This document shows positions 55,236 to 63,041 of a stretch of DNA of 64,000 nt, in pieces (position 1 is the stretch's first letter; the number at the start of each line of letters is the position of its first letter). A program made the position numbers and the translations under genes. The stretch comes from DASUPK01 sp963833375 (lineage in GTDB: Bacteria; Actinomycetota; Thermoleophilia; Solirubrobacterales; 70-9), in contig CAWHXR010000004.1 in NCBI GenBank assembly GCA_963833375.1, positions 186,001 through 250,000 of the forward strand, read 5' to 3'. The notes below the pieces were generated by a model. The model did not search any database. It worked only from the letters and a program-made list of their open reading frames with translations, and had not been told where the DNA came from.

Positions 55236-57182
55236 GTGAACCCCGAGAAGCTCAAAGTCAAGTTGCCCGATGATTCCGAGCTCGAGCTCGAGCCCGGCGC
55301 GACCGGTGCGGATGCCGCTGCCGCGATCGGCCCAGGACTGGCGAAGGCGGCGCTGGCCCTCAAGGTCGATGGCGAGCTCCGGGACCTCTCCGCGCCGCTG
55401 GCGGACGGCGAGGCGATCGAGGTCGTCACGGACCGCAGCCCCGAGGCGCTCGAGCTGATCCGCCATGACGCCGCCCATGTGCTGGCGGAGTCGGTGCTGG
55501 ACATCTGGCCCGAGGCGAAGATCTCGATCGGCCCGCCGATCGCGAATGGCTTCTACTACGACATCGAGTTCCCGAACGGCAATCCCGGCGAGGAGGACCT
55601 CGCTCGGATCGAGGAGAGGATGAACGAGCACGTCAAGGCCAACGAGCCGTTCCAGCGGCGGGAGCTGTCCGCCAAGGAGGCGATCGAGCACTTCCGCGAG
55701 CAGGGCCAGGACTACAAGGTCGAGCTGATCGAGGACCTGATCCGCGACGAGGGCGCGGAGACCGTCTCGCTCTACCGGAACGGGGACTTCGAGGACCTCT
55801 GTCGCGGACCGCACGGCCCCTCCACGGGGCGCATCGGCGCCTTCAAGCTGACCTCGCTGGCAGGCGCCTACTGGCGAGGCGACGAGACCCGCCAGATGCT
55901 CACCCGCGTCTACGGCACTGCCTTCCTCGATCGTAAGGACCTCGAGCAGCACCTCGAGCGGCTCGAGCAGGCCCGCGAGCGCGACCATCGCCGGCTCGGG
56001 CCCGAGCTGGACCTCTTCCAGTTCCGGCCGGAGGCGCCGGGGATGCCGTTCTGGCTGCCGCAGGGCACAGTTCTGCTGCAGCTGATCGAGGCGGAGGTGC
56101 GCAAGCAGCTGGCCGCGCGCGGCTACCTCGAGATCAAGACCCCGCAGGTGCTCGACGTCGAGCTCTGGCACCGCTCGGGCCACTGGGACAACTACAAGGA
56201 GAACATGTTCTTCACGTCGCCCGCGGAGCACGAGGGCTCCGAGGAGGAGCGCCAGTACGCACTCAAGCCGATGAACTGCCCTGGCGCCTGCCTCGTCTTC
56301 GCCTCGGGCCGGCACTCATACCGGGAGCTGCCGCTGCGACTGGCTGAGTTCGGCCTGGTCTCGCGCTACGAGCGCGAGGGCGTCCTGCACGGCCTGCTGC
56401 GAGTCCGCGCCTTCACCCAGGACGACGCCCACGTCTACTGCACCCTCGACCAGGTCACCGACGAGGTCGACTCGATCTGCGCCGGAATCGACCAGCTCTA
56501 TGAGCGCTTCGGCTTTGACGAGGTCCGGGTGGAGCTCTCGACCCGGCCCGAGAAGTCGATCGGCACCGACGAGCAGTGGGAGCGGGCCGAGGGGGCGCTT
56601 CGCGAGGCGCTGGAACATCAGGGCCGTGAGTACGACGTGAGCCCGGGCGAGGGCACCTTCTACGGGCCCAAGATCGACTTCCACATCACAGACGCGCTGG
56701 GGCGCTCGTGGCAGTGCGGCACCTGTCAGCTCGACTTCCAGATGCCCGAGCGCTTCGACCTCGCCTACACCGGCGCCGACAACGCCGAGCACCGCCCGGT
56801 GATGATCCATCGCGCGCTGCTCGGCTCGATGGAGCGCTTCGCCGGCATCCTGATCGAGCATTACGGCGGGCGGTTCCCTCTCTGGCTGGCGCCGGTGCAG
56901 GCCGTCGTGCTGCCGGTCGCCGACCGCCACAACGAGCGGGCGACGGCGGTCGCGGATGAGCTACGCGCCGCCGGGCTGCGGGCGCGGATCGATGACAGGA
57001 CCGAGTCGGTGGGGAAGAAGATCCGCGACGCGGAGCTCTCCAAGGCGCCCTACATGCTCGTCGTCGGAGACAAGGAGGCCGATTCGGGATCCGTCTCGGT
57101 TCGCCACCACGGCGATGGGGACCTGGGGGCGATGGGGCTCGACGAACTGGTCGCGCGGATGCGCGAGGAAGCCGGCGATTAG
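55236..57182 (+). CDS. thrS: Threonine-tRNA ligase
   Basis: Charges tRNA-Thr and edits mischarged Ser. TGS domain (residues 1-60), editing domain (HDAAHVLAESVLDIWPEAKI), class II core with motif 2 (LRVRAFTQDDAHVYC), zinc ligands in MNCPGACLVF, motif 3 and the anticodon domain (LAPVQAVVLPVADRHNERAT). 648 aa, normal length. GTG start, preceded within 7 nt by a TAGCCT box. All motifs intact. Confidence 0.97.
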   Translation: MNPEKLKVKLPDDSELELEPGATGADAAAAIGPGLAKAALALKVDGELRDLSAPLADGEAIEVVTDRSPEALELIRHDAAHVLAESVLDIWPEAKISIGPPIANGFYYDIEFPNGNPGEEDLARIEERMNEHVKANEPFQRRELSAKEAIEHFREQGQDYKVELIEDLIRDEGAETVSLYRNGDFEDLCRGPHGPSTGRIGAFKLTSLAGAYWRGDETRQMLTRVYGTAFLDRKDLEQHLERLEQARERDHRRLGPELDLFQFRPEAPGMPFWLPQGTVLLQLIEAEVRKQLAARGYLEIKTPQVLDVELWHRSGHWDNYKENMFFTSPAEHEGSEEERQYALKPMNCPGACLVFASGRHSYRELPLRLAEFGLVSRYEREGVLHGLLRVRAFTQDDAHVYCTLDQVTDEVDSICAGIDQLYERFGFDEVRVELSTRPEKSIGTDEQWERAEGALREALEHQGREYDVSPGEGTFYGPKIDFHITDALGRSWQCGTCQLDFQMPERFDLAYTGADNAEHRPVMIHRALLGSMERFAGILIEHYGGRFPLWLAPVQAVVLPVADRHNERATAVADELRAAGLRARIDDRTESVGKKIRDAELSKAPYMLVVGDKEADSGSVSVRHHGDGDLGAMGLDELVARMREEAGD

Positions 57183-57224
57183 CCCTCTGCACGCCGATCG
57201 CTCGTGCGATCCGGGAGGGGCGTC

Positions 57225-57230
57225 TATACT
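57225..57230 (+). promoter_or_regulatory. -10 box of the infC operon
   Basis: TATACT, ending 7 nt before the ATG of a 10-codon leader ORF. Confidence 0.7.
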
Positions 57231-57237
57231 GGCCGCA

Positions 57238-57270
57238 ATGCCGGGCACCTACACCACGCCGCGCGCCTAA
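57238..57270 (+). CDS. Possible leader peptide upstream of infC
   Basis: ATG to TAA encodes MPGTYTTPRA. It begins where transcription from the TATACT box would start, so it would be translated leaderless. Thr and Pro codons (three Thr, two Pro of ten) might sense charged tRNA, notably with thrS just upstream; this is speculative. Confidence 0.45.
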   Translation: MPGTYTTPRA

Positions 57271-57341
57271 GCGCCCCGTGCCCGCCTCACCGATCCAATC
57301 TCGCCCATCTCTTCTTTGAAGCTCTACCTCATGCGCAGCTA

Positions 57342-57914
57342 GTGGCGGTCTCGCGCTTCGACCGTCGTCCGCCTGAACGCGACACGACTCGGATCAACGA
57401 GAGGATCCGGGTCCCCGAGGTACGCCTGATCGACGAGAACGGTGAGCAGGTCGGGATCATCCCGACCGACCAGGCCCTCGAGCGCGCCCGCGAGCGCGAC
57501 CTGGACCTGGTCGAGGTCGCCCCGCAGTCCAAGCCGCCCGTCTGCCGCATCCTCGACTACTCGAAGTACAAGTACGAGCAGGAGCAGAAGGCCAAGGCCG
57601 CCCGCAAGCACCAGCAGCAGGTGAACGTGCGGGAGATCAAGCTGCGCCCGAAGATCGCCCAGCACGACTACGAGACCAAGCGCGGCCATGTCGAGCGGTT
57701 CCTCAAGCAGCACGACAAGGTCAAGGTCACGATCATGTTCCGCGGGCGCGAGCAGAGCCATCCCGAGCGGGGCCGCATGCTGCTCGACCGGCTCCTCCAG
57801 GACGTCTCCGAGCTCGCGACCATGGAGCAGGCCCCCCTCCAGGAGGGCCGCAACATGACCATGCTTCTCGCCCCGTCGCGCGCTGCGGGCCAGGAAAACC
57901 AGGCTGCCGTGTAA
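57342..57914 (+). CDS. infC: Translation initiation factor IF-3
   Basis: Fidelity factor for start-codon and initiator tRNA choice, binding the 30S subunit. 190 aa from GTG 57342: INERIRVPEVRLIDENGEQV, LDLVEVAPQSKPPVCRILDY, linker KYKYEQEQKAKAARKHQQQV, C domain with IKLRPKIAQHDYETKRGHVE and IMFRGREQSHPERGRMLLDR. The frame is open to 57204, but the leader sequence argues for the internal GTG. Classic infC-rpmI-rplT order. Confidence 0.96.
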   Translation: MAVSRFDRRPPERDTTRINERIRVPEVRLIDENGEQVGIIPTDQALERARERDLDLVEVAPQSKPPVCRILDYSKYKYEQEQKAKAARKHQQQVNVREIKLRPKIAQHDYETKRGHVERFLKQHDKVKVTIMFRGREQSHPERGRMLLDRLLQDVSELATMEQAPLQEGRNMTMLLAPSRAAGQENQAAV

Positions 57915-57927
57915 GAGAGGGTGTAGT

Positions 57928-57958
57928 GCGAGGGCGCTCCGTCAGGAGCGACCCGTTT
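57928..57958 (+). repeat. Dispersed palindromic repeat
   Basis: GCGAGGGCGCTCC-GTCA-GG AGCGACCCGTTT; the stem GCTCC/GGAGC is perfect. Between infC and rpmI. Confidence 0.65.
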
Positions 57959-58010
57959 GGTGGTGGAGCAGCCCGATCAGCGCAGGCCGTCTGCTTCAAT
58001 AGTCGGCCCG

Positions 58011-58214
58011 ATGCCGAAGATGAAGACCCACTCCGGCGCCAAGAAGCGCTTCCGCAAGACCGCCAAGGGCAAGCTCCGCGGCAGGCGCGCGTTCTCGAGC
58101 CACATCCTCGAGAAGAAGTCGCCTGGCCGGAAGCGTCGCCTGGGACGGCCCTCGGAGATCTCCGGTGCCGACCGCGGCCGGGTCACCAAGCTGCTCGTCA
58201 AGGGCGGGCGCTGA
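58011..58214 (+). CDS. rpmI: 50S ribosomal protein L35
   Basis: 67 aa basic protein: MPKMKTHSGAKKRFRKTAKG, HILEKKSPGRKRRLGRPSEI. Family length and motif. Stop overlaps the rplT ATG (TGATG). Confidence 0.96.
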   Translation: MPKMKTHSGAKKRFRKTAKGKLRGRRAFSSHILEKKSPGRKRRLGRPSEISGADRGRVTKLLVKGGR

Positions 58215-58573
58215 TGCCGCGCGCCACAAACGCAGTCGCCCGCAAGCGGCGCAAGAAGAAGGTTCTCTCCCGGGCCAAGGGCTACTTCGGCCGCAAGCAT
58301 TCGAGCTACCGGCTCGCGCACGAGCAGCTGATGCGCTCGGATTCCTACGCGTATCGCGACAGGCGCAACCGCAAGAGGGACTTCCGGCGGCTTTGGATCA
58401 CCAGGATCAACGCCGCGGCGCGGCAGGAGGGCATGAGCTACTCCCAGCTGATCCACGGCCTCAGTGAGGCCGGGGTCGACGTCAACCGCAAGATGCTCGC
58501 CGACATCGCCGTCAACGATCCCGATGGTTTCCGCCGATTTGTGGAGCTCGCCCGGGAGGCTGCCACCACCTAG
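58214..58573 (+). CDS. rplT: 50S ribosomal protein L20
   Basis: 119 aa rRNA-binding protein: MPRATNAVARKRRKKKVLSR, AKGYFGRKHSSYRLAHEQLM, YRDRRNRKRDFRRLWITRIN. In other bacteria L20 represses this operon; no leader site is recognised here. Coupled to rpmI by a 1 nt overlap. Confidence 0.97.
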   Translation: MPRATNAVARKRRKKKVLSRAKGYFGRKHSSYRLAHEQLMRSDSYAYRDRRNRKRDFRRLWITRINAAARQEGMSYSQLIHGLSEAGVDVNRKMLADIAVNDPDGFRRFVELAREAATT

Positions 58574-58599
58574 TCGAAGGCAGCCAGAGCAAGATTCCC

Positions 58600-58634
58600 G
58601 GGCGGTCCGCGAGGCGGAGCCGCCCTTTTTCTTT
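58600..58634 (+). terminator. Terminator after rplT
   Basis: GGGCGGTCCGC-GAG-GCGGAGCCGCCC (one bulged base), then TTTTTCTTTT. Confidence 0.85.
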
Positions 58635-58644
58635 TCAGGACCCA

Positions 58645-59421
58645 ATGGCAACGATCACCAGCCCACACAACGAGAAGCTCAAGCTGATCCGCCGCCTCGG
58701 CAGGCGGCGGAGCCGCGAGCGCGAGGGGCTGTTCGTCGGCGAGGGCGAGGACCTGCTCGCCGCCGCGCGCGCGGCGGGGGCGGAGCCGGTGGAGCTGTTG
58801 ACCGCCGCGGGGGAGGGCCTTGGGGGCACCGAGGTCGAGCCGGCGCTGCTCGCGCGATTCTCCAACCTGGGATCCGGGACACGGTCGATCGGGGTCTGGC
58901 GCGAGCTCTGGGCCGATCAGCCGGTGACGCCGTGCGTGTATCTGCATGGCATCTCCGATCCCGGCAACGTCGGCACGGTGATCCGCACGGCCAGCGCGCT
59001 GGTGGGGGGCTCGGTCGCGCTCGGTCCCGACTGCGCCGATCCCTTCGGGCCCAATGCGGTGAGGGCGAGCATGGGAGCGGTGTTCTCGGAGCCGCTCGTG
59101 CGGGTGGGGGTCGAATCCACCCCCGAGCCGCGGGCTGCGCTGGTTGCCCACGGCGGCGAGCCGCTCGAGGTGCTCGACGGCGCGGCCACGGTCTGCCTGG
59201 GGGCGGAGCGGGACGGGCTTCCGGCGGAGGTCGTCGGGCAGTGCGAGATGCGGGTGACGATCCCGCTGCGTGAGAGCGCGGAGTCACTCAACGTGGCCGC
59301 GGCGGCGGCGATCGCCCTGCAGCGGATATCGTCGCCGGCCAGCCGCGACGCGAGCCACTCCCGCGGTGCGAGGGTGTTCCACAGGAGCAACCCGTCTAAT
59401 CAAGTAGGAAGTGGCGAATGA
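58645..59421 (+). CDS. TrmH/SpoU-family RNA 2'-O-methyltransferase
   Basis: 258 aa. Begins TITSPHNEKLKLIRRLGRRR, the substrate-binding start typical of RNA methylases next to pheS; SPOUT motifs GISDPGNVGTVIRTASAL, NAVRASMGAVFSEPL, and LGAERDGLP...IPLRESAESLNVAAAAAIAL. Target nucleotide (23S rRNA or tRNA) not known. The last 30 residues include a copy of the dispersed repeat. Its stop overlaps pheS (ATGA). Confidence 0.9.
   Translation: MATITSPHNEKLKLIRRLGRRRSREREGLFVGEGEDLLAAARAAGAEPVELLTAAGEGLGGTEVEPALLARFSNLGSGTRSIGVWRELWADQPVTPCVYLHGISDPGNVGTVIRTASALVGGSVALGPDCADPFGPNAVRASMGAVFSEPLVRVGVESTPEPRAALVAHGGEPLEVLDGAATVCLGAERDGLPAEVVGQCEMRVTIPLRESAESLNVAAAAAIALQRISSPASRDASHSRGARVFHRSNPSNQVGSGE
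59368..59397 (+). repeat. Dispersed palindromic repeat inside coding sequence
   Basis: GCGAGGGTGTTCC-ACAGGAG CAACCCGTCT, near the 3' end of the TrmH-type gene; it encodes ARVFHRSNPS. Confidence 0.6.
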
Positions 59422-60581
59422 TGGGAACTGAGCGCATCGAAGAGATCAGGACGGAGGCGGCCGACGCGATCGGCGCGGCCTCCACCACGGCCGAGCTCGA
59501 GGAGCTGCGCGTCGGCTACCTGGGCCGGAAGGCGGAGCTGACTCAGATCCTCCGCGGGATCTCGGAGCTGCCCGCCGAGGAGCGCGGCCCCGTCGGCAAA
59601 TCCGGCAACGAGGCGCGCAAGGAGCTCGAGGGCCTGCTCGAGAGCAGGGGTGCGGAGCTGGACGCGAGCGAGCTCGGTACGCGGCTCGCCGAGGACGCGA
59701 TCGACGTCACGCTCCCCGGTGCTCCCCCGGTGCCGGCCGGCGCCCAGAACCTCCTGCTGCGGACCATGCGCGAGGTCGAGGACATCTTCATCGGCCTCGG
59801 ATACCGGGTGATGGAGGGGCCGGAGGTCGAGCTCGACTACTACAACTTCACCGCCCTCAATCACCCGCCGGGTCATCCGGCGCGGATGGCGCAGGACACC
59901 TTCTACGTCGATCCGGCGACGCTGCGGGGCGACCTGCGGATCCCGCCGGAGCCCGCCACGCGCGGACGCGAAGCGGAGCACGCGGCGGATGATGGTGGGC
60001 TGCCTCCTGGGCCGGAAGACGTCCTCCTCCGCACCCATACCTCGCCGATGCAGGTGCGCTCGATGGAGTCACAGCCGCCGCCCATCTTCATCGTGGTTCC
60101 GGGCCGCTGCTACCGCTCGGATCCCTTCGATGCGACCCACAGCCCGATCTTCCACCAGGTGGAGGGCCTCGCGGTCGGCGCGGATATCACCCTCGCGGAC
60201 CTGAAGGGGACGCTCGACGAATTCGCCCGGGCGATCTTCGGGCCGGAGCGCGAGACGCGCTTCAGGCCCGGGTTCTTCCCGTTCACCGAGCCGAGCGTCG
60301 AGGTCGATGTCTCCTGCTTCCGCTGCGGCGGCACCGGCCAGCTCGCGGATGGCTCGCGCGACCCGACCTGCAAGGGGATCGGCTGGATCGAGATCCTCGG
60401 CGCCGGAATGGTGGACCCCAACGTCTACCGCTTCGTGCGGGACAACGGCTACGACCCCGAGCAGGTCCAGGGCTTCGCCTTCGGCATGGGGATCGAGCGG
60501 ATCGCGATGCTCAAGTACGGCGTTCCCGACCTGCGCAAGTTCTTCGAGAACGACGTCCGGGTCCTGGAGCAGTTCCGATGA
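59418..60581 (+). CDS. pheS: Phenylalanine-tRNA ligase alpha subunit
   Basis: Class II synthetase catalytic subunit, works as (alpha-beta)2 with PheT. Coiled-coil N-terminus, then LRTMREVEDIFIGLGYRVME, EVELDYYNFTALNHPPGHPA, LRTHTSPMQVRSME (motif 2), HQVEGLAVG and FAFGMGIERIAML (motif 3). Between AQDTFYVD and LLRTHTSP there are about 35 extra residues (about 170-203: TLRGDLRIPPEPATRGREAE...GPEDV) absent from the usual enzyme. ATG 59418 overlaps the preceding stop. Confidence 0.95.
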   Translation: MMGTERIEEIRTEAADAIGAASTTAELEELRVGYLGRKAELTQILRGISELPAEERGPVGKSGNEARKELEGLLESRGAELDASELGTRLAEDAIDVTLPGAPPVPAGAQNLLLRTMREVEDIFIGLGYRVMEGPEVELDYYNFTALNHPPGHPARMAQDTFYVDPATLRGDLRIPPEPATRGREAEHAADDGGLPPGPEDVLLRTHTSPMQVRSMESQPPPIFIVVPGRCYRSDPFDATHSPIFHQVEGLAVGADITLADLKGTLDEFARAIFGPERETRFRPGFFPFTEPSVEVDVSCFRCGGTGQLADGSRDPTCKGIGWIEILGAGMVDPNVYRFVRDNGYDPEQVQGFAFGMGIERIAMLKYGVPDLRKFFENDVRVLEQFR

Positions 60582-63041
60582 AGGTCCCGGAGAGCTGGCT
60601 GCGCGCGTATTGCGATCCCGACCTCGGCCTGGAGGAGATCGGCGATCTGCTCGCCATGCACACCACCGAGGTCGAGCGGATCTCGCAGGTCGGAGCGCCC
60701 TCGTCCGAGAGCCTCGTGGTGGGCAAGGTGCTCTCGGTCGAGAAGCACCCCGACGCCGAGCGGCTGAGCGTCTGCGAGGTCGACGCCGGCGATGGCCGCA
60801 GGACGATCGTCTGCGGAGCGCCAAACGTGGCTGCGGGCCAGACGGTCCCGGTGGCCCTGCCCGGCGCCGTGATGCCCGATGGGACAACGCTCGGCAAGGC
60901 GGAGCTGCGGGGCGTGGAGTCCGACGGGATGATCCTCTCCGAGGCCGAGCTCGAGATCGGCGACGACGCGGCCGGGATCGCGGTGCTCGAAGAGGACGGC
61001 GCCGCGCCGGGCACGCCGCTGACCGAGTTGATCCCGGTCTCGGAGTCGGTGCTCGAGCTGGAGGTGAACTCCAACCGGGTCGACTGCCTCGGTGTCTACG
61101 GCGTCGCGCGTGAGCTGCACGCGCTCACCGGCGCCGATCTCGCCCAGGCGCCCTGGGAGGTGGACGCGGAGGCGGCCGGCGATGGCGAGGTCTCGGACTA
61201 TGCATCGGTCACGGTCGAAATTCCTGAGCTCTGCCCGCGCTTCACCGCCCGGGTCTTCACGGACGTGACGATCGGGGCCTCGCCGCTTTGGCTGAAGGCG
61301 CGGCTGATCGGCGCCGGCATGCGGCCGATCAACAACGTCGTCGACATCACCAACTACGTGATGCTGATGACGGCCCAGCCACTCCATGCGTTCGACCTCG
61401 ACAAGGTTCCCGACGGGGCCCTGACGATCCGGGCCGCCGAGCAGGGCGAGAGGATGACCACCCTGGACGGGGTGGAGCGGGCCTTCGACGAGGAGGTCGT
61501 GCTCGTTTGCGACCGCAACGGGCCCTCGGGCATCGCGGGGATCATGGGCGGCCAGGTCTCGGAGGTCTCCGAGACGACCACCCGGGTGCTGCTCGAGGTC
61601 GCAACCTGGAACGGCGTCAACATCCTGCGCACGTCGCGCAAACTCGGGCTCCGCTCCGACGCCTCCAATCGCTTCGAGAAGCAGCTCCATCCCGAGCTCG
61701 CCCTCCGCGCGCAGCGGATCGCGTCGGTGCTGATGGTCGAGCTCTGCGGCGCAAAGCTGGTTCCCGGAACGATCGACGAGGCCGCCGAGATCCCCGAGCC
61801 GCACCAGCTCAGGCTGCGCCACGCGCGGGTCGGGCGCCTGCTCGGCATGGAGATCGAGGCCGACCGGTGCGCCGAGTACCTCGAGCGGCTCGACTTCGGC
61901 GTCGCCCGCGACGGCGACGAGATCGAGGCGACCGTGCCCTTCCACCGCCACTACGACGTCACCCGGGAGCCCGACCTGATCGAGGAGGTCGGCCGGATCC
62001 ACGGCTACGCCGAGAACCTGCCCTCGACCCTGCCAGGCACGAGCGGCCAGGCGGGCCGCCTCACCCGGGAGCAAGCGGCTGCGCCGCCGAACCGAGGACG
62101 CCATGCGCGACCTGGGCTTTGACGCGATCGTCAACCTCAGCCTCACCGACCCCGGCATGCCCAGCCGCCTCCGCATCCCGGATGGCGACGTCAGGGCCGA
62201 GCCGATCCGCGTCTCCAATCCGCTCTCGGCCGAGCACTCCGAGGAGCGAACGGCGCTGGTCGGATCGCTGCTCGAGGCAGCGCGCTACAACCGCGCCCAC
62301 GGCGCCGAGCGGGTGGCGCTGTTCGAGTCCGGTCGGGCCTACCTGCGTGAGGGGAGCTCGCCGCACGAGGGTGTGCTGGCCGGCAAGTTCGTGGGCAAGA
62401 GACCGGCGCCCGCCTTTGAGCCGTGGCGGGTCGGGGCGCTCGCGGCCGGACCGCTTCACCCGGGCGGCTGGCGAGCGGACTCGGTCGAGGCCGACTTCTA
62501 CGCGCTCAAGGGCGTGCTCGAGGCGCTGTCCGGCCAGCTCGGCGTCGCCGTCGAGGTGGTCCCGGGCGAGCAGCCCTTCCTGCATCCGGGCCGCAGCGGC
62601 GCGGTGTTCGTCGACGGCGAGGAGATCGGCTGGCTTGGGGAGATCCACCCACTCGTCTGCCGGCATTGGGATCTGGAGAGCGCCGCCGGGTTCGAGGTCG
62701 ACTTGGCTCCGCTGGTCGCCGCCTCGCCCTTCGGCAAGGAGACCTACGAGGACGTGATCTCCTACCCCGCTGTCCACCAGGACGTCGCCGTCGTCGTGGG
62801 CGAGGACGTTCCCGCGGCGGCGGTCCGTTCCGCCGTGGTCGAGGGCGGCGGCGAGCTCCTGCGCTCGGCCGAGGTCTTCGACCTCTATCGCGGGGAGCAG
62901 GTAGGCGAGGGGCGCAAGAGCCTCGCCCTCCGGCTCACCTTCAGGGCGGCCGACCGGACGCTGACCGACGAGGAGGTCGCCGAGCAGCGGCGGTCGATCG
63001 AGGCGTCCCTCGAGAGGATCGGGGGGTCGCTCCGTGAATAG
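60578..63041 (+). CDS. pheT: Phenylalanine-tRNA ligase beta subunit (frame break near 62080)
   Basis: tRNA-binding (EMAP-like) domain at residues 40-150 (VVGKVLSVEKHPDAERLSVC), B3/4 editing domain (LELEVNSNRVDCLGVYGVAR, INNVVDITNYVMLMTAQPLH), B5 (HQLRLRHARVGRLLGMEIEA), catalytic-like core and C-terminal FDX-ACB (QDVAVVVGEDVPAAAVRSAV). The frame from 60578 ends at 62122; the rest (AMRDLGFDAIVNLSLTDPGM) is one frame on and needs one base fewer near 62080 (GAGCAAGCGG). Essential gene, so an assembly error is likely. Starts on the pheS stop (ATGA). Confidence 0.9.

Noticed and set aside
54090..56315. 741-residue minus-strand frame
   Set aside because: Runs antisense to thrS and through another frame of the M23 gene; no domain in its own frame.
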